From positions 1 to 11,988 of the forward strand of contig CAZZGG010000084.1 of assembly GCA_964654125.1 (NCBI GenBank): a stretch of DNA of 11,988 nucleotides. Reading direction: 5' to 3'. Position 1 is the first letter of the stretch; every line of letters begins with the position of its first letter. The position numbers and the translations under genes were made by a program. Positions 1 to 7,211 of the stretch are shown here, one piece after another. This stretch comes from JAAYBY01 sp964654125. GTDB taxonomy: Bacteria > Bacillota > Clostridia > Saccharofermentanales > UBA5734. Below the pieces are notes generated by a model. That model saw only the letters and a list, made by a program, of their open reading frames with translations, was not told where the DNA came from and searched no databases.

Positions 1-1664
1 TCTTCGAACCTTCTGGCAGCTGTTGTATAGATATCGAGGTAATCGTCAAGGCCCATCTGCTTAATCTTAGCCTGGATATTGTCCCACTCCTCGAATGAGT
101 ATTCGCCAGTTATGAGCTTAGCCTCAACTTCATCGACATAAGACTCAATATCTGCCTGGTATGTCGCCATTTTCTCAGCTTCTTCCTTGGTGTAAGTGAA
201 AGCACCCCAGACTGATTCCGGACGTGTTTCAAAAAGAGCATCCAGTGCTCTGCCATATGGCGTATCCGGTGTCGGATGGCCGCCGTTGATGATATCCACT
301 GAGCTGAGCGTTACAGGGTAGCTGGATGTCCAACCATATTGTTTGCCTGTATCTTCTGTCTTGTAGCCCACGCGCAAGCCTGTCTCAGGATCAATATCAA
401 AGCTGACACCTTCAACCCCGGCTGAAATAAAGAGCGATCCCTCTGCACCATCGAGCATATAATCAACCCACCTGATGGTGGCTTCCGGATATTGGTTGAC
501 ACTGGTGATGATGAACTGGCCTGGCATGAAGCTTTGTGGCATGTAGGTGCTCATGATTTTGTCTCCATAGGGCCCTTCCATTATCACACCACAGTACCAG
601 CTGTTTTCTTCGCCTTCTGTATTCCATTCTGCTTCTGTGAAGCCAAACACACCTGGTGTATTACCATGGATGAAGGCGTATTTATCTTCTTTGCCATTGG
701 CCACATAGGATGCCATCTCCTGGGTGAAGATCATAGGATCGAGCAGGCCATCCTCATAGAGCCGGTTCATGTATTTGAGCATTTCTTTGTATCTGTCAGT
801 TGTCAGGTCCAGGCTGACAGCATTGTTTTCATAGTCCCAGGATACATGCTCATGGGTGTAGGCACTTCTGTTACCAAGGCCAAAAGAGCCTTTGAAGTGA
901 CGCCTGATCCAGCTGAACCTGTGACAAGACAGGGGATTCATATCAGGATACTTGCCTTTTACCCTCATGAGGAATTCATAGAGTTCTTCAGTAGTGGTGG
1001 GGATATGGCCTTCATTGACTTCATCAACATAGGACATCTTGATCCACCATTTTTGCGGCATCCTGCCCACTTTGTTATCAGGGGCAACCAGTCCGGAAAC
1101 TGAGTAAATGTTACCATCTGGCATAGTCCACATCTTGCGGACATCATCATAATCCTTGTCTTGCAAAATCTTCCTTATGTTGGGTGCGTATTCATTAATT
1201 AGGTCATTTAAGGGCACGAACATACCATTGGCCCCATAATTCATCTGATCAATAACCGGCATCCTAGCCTGGAAGAACAGATCGGGCATATCGCCGCTGG
1301 CCAGCTTGATATTACGCACCTGGGCAATAGTTTCAACATCCGCCAGTTCCCATTCGATTTTGATATTTGTCATCTCTTCATACAGCTGGTACAAAACAGT
1401 TTCTTCCCAAGGCAGGCTGTCCGGGCCTCTGCCGCCGTACCCTTTAAGATGGATGGTTTCTTTGACGATGGGAAAACCAGTCAGATTGAGATTGTCATCG
1501 GCTGATTCAGTCGAGACTGTCTCACTTTTGTCAGGTGCTTTTGTTGTTGTCCCGCTCACGGCAGGGTCTGTGCTTTTAGAAGCTTCCGTTCCAGTTCCAG
1601 CACAAGCTGTCAGAGCAGTCAGCAACATCAGCAGAGCTAGAAGCAGAGCTAATTTTCTCTTCAT
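1..1664 (-). CDS. Extracellular solute-binding lipoprotein of a carbohydrate ABC importer (LplA-like), C-terminus cut by window edge
   Basis: About 554 codons are visible and the frame is open to the left edge, so the C-terminus is missing. The start is ATG at 1662-1664 with AGGAGG 7 nt upstream (1672-1677). The N-terminus MKRKLALLLALLMLLTALTAC is a lipoprotein signal: K/R n-region, Leu-rich core, and lipobox LTAC with lipidated Cys21. A Ser/Thr/Ala/Gly-rich linker of about 40 residues follows, as in Gram-positive binding proteins. The mature part is long (over 530 aa) and ends within the window in GLDDYLDIYTTAARRFE, a pattern typical of the C-terminal region of the large LplA/YtcQ-type family-1 binding proteins. 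It should sit on the outer face of the membrane and deliver an oligosaccharide to the two permeases encoded just upstream; only 52 nt separate it from the LplC-type gene. The family call is firm; the ligand is unknown. Confidence 0.9.
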   Translation of the reverse strand, partial: MKRKLALLLALLMLLTALTACAGTGTEASKSTDPAVSGTTTKAPDKSETVSTESADDNLNLTGFPIVKETIHLKGYGGRGPDSLPWEETVLYQLYEEMTNIKIEWELADVETIAQVRNIKLASGDMPDLFFQARMPVIDQMNYGANGMFVPLNDLINEYAPNIRKILQDKDYDDVRKMWTMPDGNIYSVSGLVAPDNKVGRMPQKWWIKMSYVDEVNEGHIPTTTEELYEFLMRVKGKYPDMNPLSCHRFSWIRRHFKGSFGLGNRSAYTHEHVSWDYENNAVSLDLTTDRYKEMLKYMNRLYEDGLLDPMIFTQEMASYVANGKEDKYAFIHGNTPGVFGFTEAEWNTEGEENSWYCGVIMEGPYGDKIMSTYMPQSFMPGQFIITSVNQYPEATIRWVDYMLDGAEGSLFISAGVEGVSFDIDPETGLRVGYKTEDTGKQYGWTSSYPVTLSSVDIINGGHPTPDTPYGRALDALFETRPESVWGAFTYTKEEAEKMATYQADIESYVDEVEAKLITGEYSFEEWDNIQAKIKQMGLDDYLDIYTTAARRFE

Positions 1665-1716
1665 TTTCTTTCCTCCTGTTTTTTCTAACGGTTGATTCTG
1701 TTTCCTGTCTTCTCAC

Positions 1717-2640
1717 CTATCCCTTGATTGAACCAATCATTATTCCTCTGACGAAATACCTTTGGATGAAGGGATAAACTATTAATAGTGGCACACTGGC
1801 TACCACTATTGAGGTGTATTTTAGTGCCTCTTTGGCCATAATCTGCTCCAGGCTGACTAGCCCCACCTCCATCATCTCCGTGGTGGTACTTTGGATAACA
1901 ATCTCTCTTACAACAAGTTGCAGTGGCCAGAGATTTTTCTGGCTGCTCAGGTAGAGCATGGCAGAAAAGTAGGAGTTCCAGCGGGCCACGCCATAAAAGA
2001 GAGCTATAACTGCCAGTACTGGTGTGGAAAGAGGCAGGATAATTTTTGTTAACAGGCCCATGGGAGAGCACCCATCGATGACAGAAGCCTCTTCCAGGCT
2101 ATAAGGGATGCTGTTCATGAAATACGAGCGCATAATCAGCATATTGTAGGCCGACATGGCTGAGGGCAGGATGATTGACCAGAAACTGCCGATCAGGCCC
2201 AGATCTTTGACAACAAGGTATAAGGGTACCAGACCGCCGCTGAAAAACATGGTCAAAGTGATCAGAACTGTCAAAAACTTCCGGCCGACCAGATTCCGGC
2301 GTGACAGCCCAAAGGCCGCAAAGATGGTCAGGACCATGCTGATGGAAACACCCAGGATAGTATAAAAAATAGAGTTGCGATAACCTATCCCTATTGTTGC
2401 ATTACTAAGTACACTTTTGTAGGCATCCAGATTAAAACCGCGCGGCAGGAGATAGACACGGCCAGTGACCACTTCAATTGGATCACTCAAGGTTGCACTC
2501 AAAACAAAGATCAGGGGATAAACAGTTACTATAGACAATAACAATAAGAGGCTGATATTGATAATATCAAATACTTTATCGCCCAGGTTTAATTGCGTAA
2601 GTTTGCCAGCACCTGATGTTTTGTTTTTTTGTTCAGACAT
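1717..2640 (-). CDS. lplC: Carbohydrate ABC importer permease, LplC/YtcP type
   Basis: This is a 307-aa membrane protein, normal length for the family. A short polar N-terminus is followed by about six hydrophobic segments, the first near residues 27-50. The cytoplasmic EAA loop is seen at about residues 182-210: LEEASVIDGCSP, with E184, A185, D189, G190 and P203. This loop docks on the ATPase subunit. The C-terminus RYFVRGIMIGSIKG is a hallmark ending of the LplC/YtcP group. ATG at 2640 has a GGGAG site about 8 nt upstream. The LplB-type gene ends 13 nt upstream and the binding-protein gene starts 52 nt downstream, so the three form one operon. It pairs with the LplB-type permease as a heterodimeric channel. 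No ATPase gene is present; a shared MsmK-like ATPase is the usual solution in such systems (family knowledge, not seen here). Confidence 0.93.
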   Translation of the reverse strand: MSEQKNKTSGAGKLTQLNLGDKVFDIINISLLLLLSIVTVYPLIFVLSATLSDPIEVVTGRVYLLPRGFNLDAYKSVLSNATIGIGYRNSIFYTILGVSISMVLTIFAAFGLSRRNLVGRKFLTVLITLTMFFSGGLVPLYLVVKDLGLIGSFWSIILPSAMSAYNMLIMRSYFMNSIPYSLEEASVIDGCSPMGLLTKIILPLSTPVLAVIALFYGVARWNSYFSAMLYLSSQKNLWPLQLVVREIVIQSTTTEMMEVGLVSLEQIMAKEALKYTSIVVASVPLLIVYPFIQRYFVRGIMIGSIKG

Positions 2641-2653
2641 GGTTAGGCTCCCT

Positions 2654-3595
2654 TCACCACAAGCTGGTCTCTGAGACCTTCTTTGAGAACTTATTGAATG
2701 AGATCAAGAGGATACAGTTGATCACCGAATTAAATAAGGTTACTGCTGAGGCAAAGCTCATCTGGTTGTTAAGGATACCTATTCTATATGTATAAGTAGA
2801 GATGATTTCGGATGTATCCAGGTTCAAGGCATTTTGCATTAGGAAAGTTTTTTCATGGCCTATGGTCATGATACCTCCCACGCGCAGTATCAGCATTGTG
2901 ATGACTGTTGGCATTATACCTGGAATATTAATGTGCCAGATTTTTCTCATGCGGCTGGCACCATCTATCGAGGCTGCTTCGATGATCTCCTGATCAATCC
3001 CTGCCAAAGCTGCTATGTATATGATGGCACCGTAACCCAGCTCCTGCCAAAGCCCTGATATGATGTAAAGCGGCCTGAACCAGTTTGGTCTTTCCATAAA
3101 ACGGATTGTTTCGCCGCCCAAGGCCCTGATGGCAAAGTTGATGATGCCGCGTTCCGGGTGAGTGAATAAGATCATCATGCTGATTACAACAACCACAGAT
3201 ATAAAATGAGGAGCATACGTTATGGTCTGGACTGTCTTCTTAAATTTTTGCGACTTGACTTCATTCAGCATTAAAGCCAGCACAATCGTTAAAGGAAAGG
3301 AGACAACCAGGGATAAAAAGCTGAGAATAAGGGTGTTTTTTATTGTCCTGCTGGCGTTAAAACCAGAGAAGAAGCGTTTGAAATGATCAAGCCCCCGCCA
3401 GGCGCTCTTCCAAAAGCCTAACACCGGATTATAATCCTTGAAGGCAATTTGCAGGCCATACATGGGGCCGTAATGGAATATTACATAATAGGCAATTACT
3501 GGCACCAGCATGAGATAGACCTGCCAGTTCCGTAATATGGAATGCAGTTGATTTGGATGTGACAATCCTGTTTTGGCAAGCTTCCTTGTAGGCAT
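2654..3595 (-). CDS. lplB: Carbohydrate ABC importer permease, LplB type
   Basis: This is a 313-aa permease from the preferred start and the first gene of the importer operon. It has about six membrane segments, beginning at residues 26-45 (YLMLVPVIAYYVIFHYGPMYG, the conserved first segment of LplB proteins). The EAA loop lies at about residues 204-230: IIEAASIDGASRMRKIWHINIP, key residues E206, A207, D211, G212 and P225. GLWQELGYGAIIYIAALAGID before it is typical of LplB. The frame could start three codons earlier (ATG at 3604), but there the AAAGGA site would abut the start codon. From ATG at 3595 the same site is 8 nt away, so I chose 3595. The LplB/YtcP family serves polysaccharide-derived oligosaccharides, including aldouronates in Paenibacillus; the actual substrate here is not known. 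Confidence 0.93.
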   Translation of the reverse strand: MPTRKLAKTGLSHPNQLHSILRNWQVYLMLVPVIAYYVIFHYGPMYGLQIAFKDYNPVLGFWKSAWRGLDHFKRFFSGFNASRTIKNTLILSFLSLVVSFPLTIVLALMLNEVKSQKFKKTVQTITYAPHFISVVVVISMMILFTHPERGIINFAIRALGGETIRFMERPNWFRPLYIISGLWQELGYGAIIYIAALAGIDQEIIEAASIDGASRMRKIWHINIPGIMPTVITMLILRVGGIMTIGHEKTFLMQNALNLDTSEIISTYTYRIGILNNQMSFASAVTLFNSVINCILLISFNKFSKKVSETSLW

Positions 3596-3603
3596 GGATA
3601 TCA

Positions 3604-3609
3604 TCCTTT
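3604..3609 (-). promoter_or_regulatory. Ribosome binding site that decides the LplB start
   Basis: The minus strand reads AAAGGA here, 8 nt before ATG 3595. The longer reading (ATG at 3604) would place this site directly against the start codon, so the shorter protein beginning MPTRK is favoured. Confidence 0.65.
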
Positions 3610-3769
3610 TTTGTCTTGTTTTCCTAAAATCCAGCAGATTTTAAAAAAGCCAACTGTTCATTTTTCTTTGGGTCAATTGCTTTTGTCTGTCGACGAAATG
3701 TTATTAATCAGCGTAAAGCCTAGGATAAGAATAATTCCAATTATAATGGCTTGCTGCATGAGGCATCTT

Positions 3770-3800
3770 ATTATAAGAACACCTTGCTTTTCAATAGCAA
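3770..3800 (-). promoter_or_regulatory. Candidate promoter of the importer operon
   Basis: On the minus strand a perfect TATAAT lies at 3770-3775. A TTGCTA (-35-like, TTG matching) lies at 3795-3800, 19 nt upstream. The spacer is longer than the ideal 17 nt, so the call is weak. It would give a 5' leader of about 165 nt before the LplB start. Confidence 0.35.
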
Positions 3801-3806
3801 ATATTA

Positions 3807-3821
3807 TTGCATCATATGCAA
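3807..3821. promoter_or_regulatory. Palindrome TTGCAT-cat-ATGCAA, possible operator
   Basis: Two perfect 6-bp arms are separated by 3 bp. The element lies immediately upstream of the candidate -35 box of the importer operon, a position suited to an activator or repressor. The cognate regulator is not in the window. Confidence 0.35.
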
Positions 3822-3882
3822 ATCATGTTTCACGCTAGGATTTTCCTGCAGCAAAACCAAGCTAAAAAGGGCTAATAGCAAG

Positions 3883-3902
3883 GCTTTTACCGGTTTAAAA
3901 GC
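3883..3902. promoter_or_regulatory. Inverted repeat GCTTTTA-n6-TAAAAGC with ACCGGT core, possible LacI-type operator
   Basis: The arms are 7 bp and perfect, around CCGGTT, so the centre contains the palindrome ACCGGT. LacI-family regulators often bind palindromes with a central CG or CCGG (GntR-type sites contain ACCGGT-like cores). It lies between the two divergent transcription units. As an RNA hairpin it lacks a following U-tract on either strand, so a terminator is unlikely. Confidence 0.35.
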
Positions 3903-3996
3903 AATATAAGACAAACTTGTAGATCATCCTTAAAATCAAGTAGGTTTTTGTCATTTTTTGTCACAAAGTCACTAGGTCTAGTTGGAAACAAGCCTC

Positions 3997-4002
3997 TATA
4001 AT
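3997..4002 (+). promoter_or_regulatory. -10 box of the DUF3846 gene
   Basis: Perfect TATAAT, but without a recognisable -35 at 16-18 nt. Transcription from it would begin near 4009. That would make the upstream ATG at 4011 essentially leaderless, which favours the internal ATG at 4089 as the true start. Confidence 0.4.
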
Positions 4003-4088
4003 CATAATTAATGCCTACATTCAAGCAAAAGAATAGAACCAAAAATGATTTATTTATCCTTAGGCAAGCAAGGAAAGTGGTATTAGGT

Positions 4089-4436
4089 ATGGACGTACTT
4101 CTAATTGAGCCAGGCAGGCACCCGCTGCTGGTGGATATCAAAAATGACCTGAAAACTCTGCAGGAAAAAGTTGGCGGCCTGATCGAAGTCATCTATCCCT
4201 TTACTGATTTGGTCGGCCTTATTTGTAACGAAGAGGGTAAGCTCCTGGGACTGCCCCTTAACCGGGCCCTGGCAGACTACGATATTATTGCAGGCACCTT
4301 CCTGATTGTCGGTTTAAATGAAGACAGCTTTTGCTCCTTAACACCAGCTTTGATCGAAAAGTACCGGCGCAAGTTCTATACACCCGAACAATTTTTACGC
4401 CTAGGCCAGCAAATTGTCACCCTTCCTATGCTCTGA
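4089..4436 (+). CDS. DUF3846 domain protein, function unknown
   Basis: This is a 115-aa protein from the preferred start. It matches DUF3846 along its whole length: MDVLLIEPG at the N-terminus, VGGLIEVIYPF (residues 28-38), VGLICNEEGK, GLPLNRAL (54-61), DIIAGTFLIVG (65-75), a DSFCSLT segment and a C-terminal helix YTPEQF. The frame opens at ATG 4011, but the 26 extra residues are basic, lack family resemblance and have no ribosome site. ATG 4089 has GGAAAGTGG shortly upstream. The family is small, cytosolic and unassigned; homologues occur widely in clostridial chromosomes and on phages and conjugative elements, sometimes near anti-restriction genes. Here it stands alone between two sugar operons and converges on the amidohydrolase gene, whose 3' end lies 40 nt away. 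Its role with the neighbours is unknown. Confidence 0.82.
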   Translation: MDVLLIEPGRHPLLVDIKNDLKTLQEKVGGLIEVIYPFTDLVGLICNEEGKLLGLPLNRALADYDIIAGTFLIVGLNEDSFCSLTPALIEKYRRKFYTPEQFLRLGQQIVTLPML

Positions 4437-4476
4437 AGGCAAGGCTGCTCTTGGCTAAGGCTAATATAAGCTGTTT

Positions 4477-5574
4477 TCAGATCAGGCCACTTTGCATATA
4501 TTCTTCAATCTTCATCTGCAAAGTGCCCCGTGGCGCTTTTACCAGATTGGCAGCCAAATAATCTTTTAAGGCTGTTTTTGTAATGGATTTTGGCTTGGCT
4601 CCTGTCCTGACTAAAAAGTTCGCGCTGCTGATCTTTTCAACAACCGCTGCTGGTAAGGCCAGGCCTTGCAGGCCTGTTTGCCCGGCCAGCTCCAGCTCAT
4701 CATCTGTCATTAAAAATCGCCACACAAAATCCAACTGTCTTTTTTGTCTTTCTGGTTCGTAGCCCGAACAGTTATCAGTACCCAGGATTAAGCGGTCAGC
4801 ATAAGTCTGGAAAAAATCCTGCCACATCTGACGCTCTTTGCTAAAGGCAACATACATGCGCCAATGCGGGGTCAAGTCAAAACAAAGGCCTGGATGGTCA
4901 TCCAGAAGTTTAGCTGCCAACTCCGGCTCATCTTCCAAGAATAAAAAATGAGCGAAAGTCACCTTAAGCTTGGGAAACCTGGTTAGGACCTGCCAGAGTT
5001 CCTCATACAAGGCATTTCTAGTGATAAAGCCTCCATCTCCGCCATAAAACCAGCCCGCTGCCAGCATCTGCTCGTTCACCTCAGCCGGATCCCAGAACTG
5101 GGCCGGATCTGCCACATGCCAAATTAGATGGACCTCTTTACTCTCCAGTAAACTATAATATTCATCATAAGCAGGCGAACACAAAGGAAGTCCGATCTGG
5201 CGTCTGGCTGTAGGCTTACCCTCCAGCATTTTGACACCATCAAAACCAGCCGCAAGCAACTCTTTTAGCTGCTGTTCCGGCTTAATCTCATCTGGGAAAG
5301 GCAGTTGCATCGGCTGGGTGGGATAGACCAGGCCGCCAAAGCTGTATATATGAGGATCCTGATCTTTTAAAATGGCGGCGAGCAGATTTTCCGTGATATT
5401 GCGTTTCTGATCAGGTCCTAAAAAGGGTACACAAACAACACCGATTGCAGCAAGCTTATTTTGCATGCGATAGCGGCGCAGAGCTTCAATATAATTTATG
5501 TCGTTATTTTGCCAGCCAGATATATGCACATGGGCATCAATCAGGCCAGCTGGCGGGGTGGATTTACTCGCCAT
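4477..5574 (-). CDS. Metal-dependent amidohydrolase, Amidohydro_2 / ACMSD-like
   Basis: This is a 365-aa TIM-barrel hydrolase, second gene of the GH4 operon. Metal-site residues are visible in order: LIDAHVH (H15, H17) at the N-terminus, HLIWHVADP (H153), TFAHFLF (H209) and ILGTDN (D267). This is the Amidohydro_2 pattern (PF04909), shared by ACMSD-type decarboxylases and by sugar-lactone hydrolases or isomerases of COG3618 type. The reading could begin at ATG 5631, overlapping the upstream gene by 13 nt, but those 19 residues merely translate the ribosome site (SEEEPG). ATG 5574 has AGGAGG 8 nt upstream, so I chose it; the gap from the GH4 stop is then 44 nt. It probably acts on the product or aglycone freed by the GH4 enzyme, in the cytosol. 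The substrate cannot be read from sequence. Confidence 0.85.
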   Translation of the reverse strand: MASKSTPPAGLIDAHVHISGWQNNDINYIEALRRYRMQNKLAAIGVVCVPFLGPDQKRNITENLLAAILKDQDPHIYSFGGLVYPTQPMQLPFPDEIKPEQQLKELLAAGFDGVKMLEGKPTARRQIGLPLCSPAYDEYYSLLESKEVHLIWHVADPAQFWDPAEVNEQMLAAGWFYGGDGGFITRNALYEELWQVLTRFPKLKVTFAHFLFLEDEPELAAKLLDDHPGLCFDLTPHWRMYVAFSKERQMWQDFFQTYADRLILGTDNCSGYEPERQKRQLDFVWRFLMTDDELELAGQTGLQGLALPAAVVEKISSANFLVRTGAKPKSITKTALKDYLAANLVKAPRGTLQMKIEEYMQSGLI

Positions 5575-5582
5575 ACCTGGCT

Positions 5583-5588
5583 CCTCCT
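5583..5588 (-). promoter_or_regulatory. Ribosome binding site that decides the amidohydrolase start
   Basis: A perfect AGGAGG within GAGGAGGAG sits 8 nt before ATG 5574 on the minus strand. No Shine-Dalgarno sequence precedes the alternative ATG at 5631. Confidence 0.85.
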
Positions 5589-5618
5589 CTGATTTATGGC
5601 ATGGGTTGCTATTCACTT

Positions 5619-6965
5619 CTAAGGAGCACATATTTCTGCTACCGGGCCGGTATGCTTAGGATCAAACCAAGTTAGCAAGTGTTCCTCAGCCTTCCACAAT
5701 TCTTCAAACATTGCGCGAATTTTGGGTAAAGAACAAGCAGCAGCAACATTCGGATCTAAAGCAACAGCATAAAAAGCAGCCTCGCGATCCCGATTGACAA
5801 CTGCTTGTACAGCAAGCTCCTGGATGTTCATTTGTGAGCGATTTATTACTGCCAGCTGAGTAGGTAATGCCCCGACATGCACAGGACTGATTCCCTGGGA
5901 GTCCGCCATGCAGGGAACTTCCACACACAGGTCCTGTGGTAGATTTGTAATTGAACCATTGTTGATCACATTTCCGTAAAATCTAAATGGCACATCTGTT
6001 AGTAAAGCTTCCATTATGCCTGTTGTGTACTCATCAGAGCGGATAATCTCGCCATATCCCTTGGTATTTTCTTCGTCTTTCATCCATTCTTGAGTAATCT
6101 TACGGCTGTCAGCCACCTTTTGCCGGGGTGACAAATGATAAAGGTCCATCAATTCAGGAGTACGCCTAAAGTATGGTAAATATTCCGAATCATGGCTGTT
6201 CGATTCTGTAGGGAAATAACCAAATTGCCTGTATAGCTCAAGCCGCACTGATTCTTTTATTTCAAATTCTAAAGTTTCTGGATTGTCAACATCAGCGAGC
6301 TTTTCATCTAGCATATCGTAGACATTTTTACCTTCATAAGTCCAATTTAAAAACCATGATAAATGATTGATTCCTGCCACACGATAGCGTGTTTTTTCTG
6401 CTGCTATGCCAAGATATCGGCATACGGTCTGGTTAGTATGAACAATACCATGGCAGAGTCCAACTGTCCGCAAATTAGTCTGGGTGCTATGCAGATAAGA
6501 AAGCATAGCCATTGGATTTGTGTGGTTTAAATGTACTGCATGCGGTGCAAGCCTTTCTACATCACGCAGGATTTGCATGTGAACAGGTGCTGTTCGAAAA
6601 AAGCGAAATGTTGCACCCACACTCATTGAGTCTGCTACTGACTGTTCAATACCATATTTTTGCGGGATCTCTATTTCATCCCTGTACGGATTGCCATAAT
6701 AAGCACCACCACCTACTGATACGGAAGTTATCACAAAGTCTGCATCTGGCAACACTTCAAGCCGATTAGTGGTTGCTTTTACACTAGCAGGAAAACCGTA
6801 ATGATCTATTGTAGCTTTTACATAACGATAAACCTGGTTCAGTCGCCTTTCATTTATATCACATAAACATATCTCTGAAGCTTGCAGGGCTTCCCGGGAC
6901 AATACATCAAGGCTTAAGCGACCACCAAAACCAGATCCTGCGCCAATGATAACTATTTTTGCCAT
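5619..6965 (-). CDS. Family 4 glycoside hydrolase (NAD- and metal-dependent), CHG-motif type
   Basis: This 448-aa protein is normal length for GH4. An N-terminal Rossmann fold binds NAD: KIVIIGAGSGFGG (residues 3-15), with an acidic residue ending strand 2 in LCDINERR. The catalytic and metal region shows HLNHTNPMAM (145-154), GLCHGI (C171, H172) and AGINHLSW (197-204, H201). These are the conserved metal-binding Cys and His of the family. GH4 enzymes cleave by redox-assisted elimination in the cytosol. The residues after the metal Cys vary with substrate: CN and CD types act on phosphorylated sugars, CH types on unphosphorylated ones. CHG forms have been linked to alpha-glucuronidases. I therefore infer an unphosphorylated alpha-glycoside, consistent with ABC rather than PTS uptake. 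ATG 6965 follows GAGGGGTG. It is the first gene of a two-gene operon with the amidohydrolase. Confidence 0.9.
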   Translation of the reverse strand: MAKIVIIGAGSGFGGRLSLDVLSREALQASEICLCDINERRLNQVYRYVKATIDHYGFPASVKATTNRLEVLPDADFVITSVSVGGGAYYGNPYRDEIEIPQKYGIEQSVADSMSVGATFRFFRTAPVHMQILRDVERLAPHAVHLNHTNPMAMLSYLHSTQTNLRTVGLCHGIVHTNQTVCRYLGIAAEKTRYRVAGINHLSWFLNWTYEGKNVYDMLDEKLADVDNPETLEFEIKESVRLELYRQFGYFPTESNSHDSEYLPYFRRTPELMDLYHLSPRQKVADSRKITQEWMKDEENTKGYGEIIRSDEYTTGIMEALLTDVPFRFYGNVINNGSITNLPQDLCVEVPCMADSQGISPVHVGALPTQLAVINRSQMNIQELAVQAVVNRDREAAFYAVALDPNVAAACSLPKIRAMFEELWKAEEHLLTWFDPKHTGPVAEICAP

Positions 6966-7211
6966 AAAATCACCCCTCGTTTACTTATTTATGCCGCGTG
7001 GCCAGGCTGGCCCTCTTGTTAGAGAGCAATTAGTAGATGCCTAGATAAGCTTATTATATTCATTTTACTATACCCTCTTCACTTGTCACACATTTTCTTG
7101 CAGGTTATTGAGCTTTCTATTAGATTCCTAAAATGTTAATATGTTACAGACCAATCCGGCCCGGGCTGCACCTATCCAGCAAGCTTCATTGTTTAGAAGG
7201 AGACTTCGCAA
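6966..7211. promoter_or_regulatory. Divergent promoter region between the GH4 operon and the exporter operon
   Basis: This 246-bp region must hold leftward and rightward promoters. Leftward: TATAAT on the minus strand at 7053-7058, without a clear -35. It partly overlaps the perfect palindrome ATAAGCTTAT (7045-7054), a possible operator. Rightward: a weak candidate TTGCAG (7098-7103), 17 nt, TAGATT (7121-7126). A further palindrome GGCCAG-g-CTGGCC lies at 7000-7012 in the presumed GH4 leader; these words recur in the genes of this genome, so it may be chance. Confidence 0.4.

Larger units (their letters stand above)
3596..4088. other. Gene-free AT-rich region between the importer operon and the DUF3846 gene
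   Basis: This stretch of about 490 bp is AT-rich and stop-dense with no credible gene. It should hold the promoters of the leftward importer operon and the rightward DUF3846 gene. Visible structure: a possible leftward promoter near 3770-3800, two palindromes (3807-3821 and 3883-3902), and a rightward TATAAT at 3997-4002. The putative 75-codon reading from TTG 3611 on the plus strand has no ribosome site and no family resemblance. Confidence 0.7.

Noticed and set aside
492..1103. 203-codon plus-strand open frame
   Set aside because: It is the antisense shadow of the binding-protein gene, whose minus-strand frame is open throughout with a lipoprotein signal and strong ribosome site.
1685..2071. 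128-codon minus-strand frame overlapping the LplC-type gene
   Set aside because: Out-of-frame shadow of the permease; no ribosome site, and the permease frame carries all family signatures.
3611..3838. 75-codon plus-strand reading in the AT-rich intergenic region
   Set aside because: TTG start without a ribosome site, biased hydrophobic and AT-driven composition, no recognisable pattern.
3883..3902. Inverted repeat as a transcription terminator
   Set aside because: No U-tract follows on either strand and no gene ends nearby in a suitable orientation; treated as a possible operator instead.
4656..4668. Palindrome AAGGCC-a-GGCCTT and other GGCCAG/CTGGCC words
   Set aside because: These lie inside genes and reflect frequent Leu-Ala and Ala-Ser codon pairs (CTG GCC, GCC AGC) in this genome. 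No support for a signal sequence without genome-wide counts.
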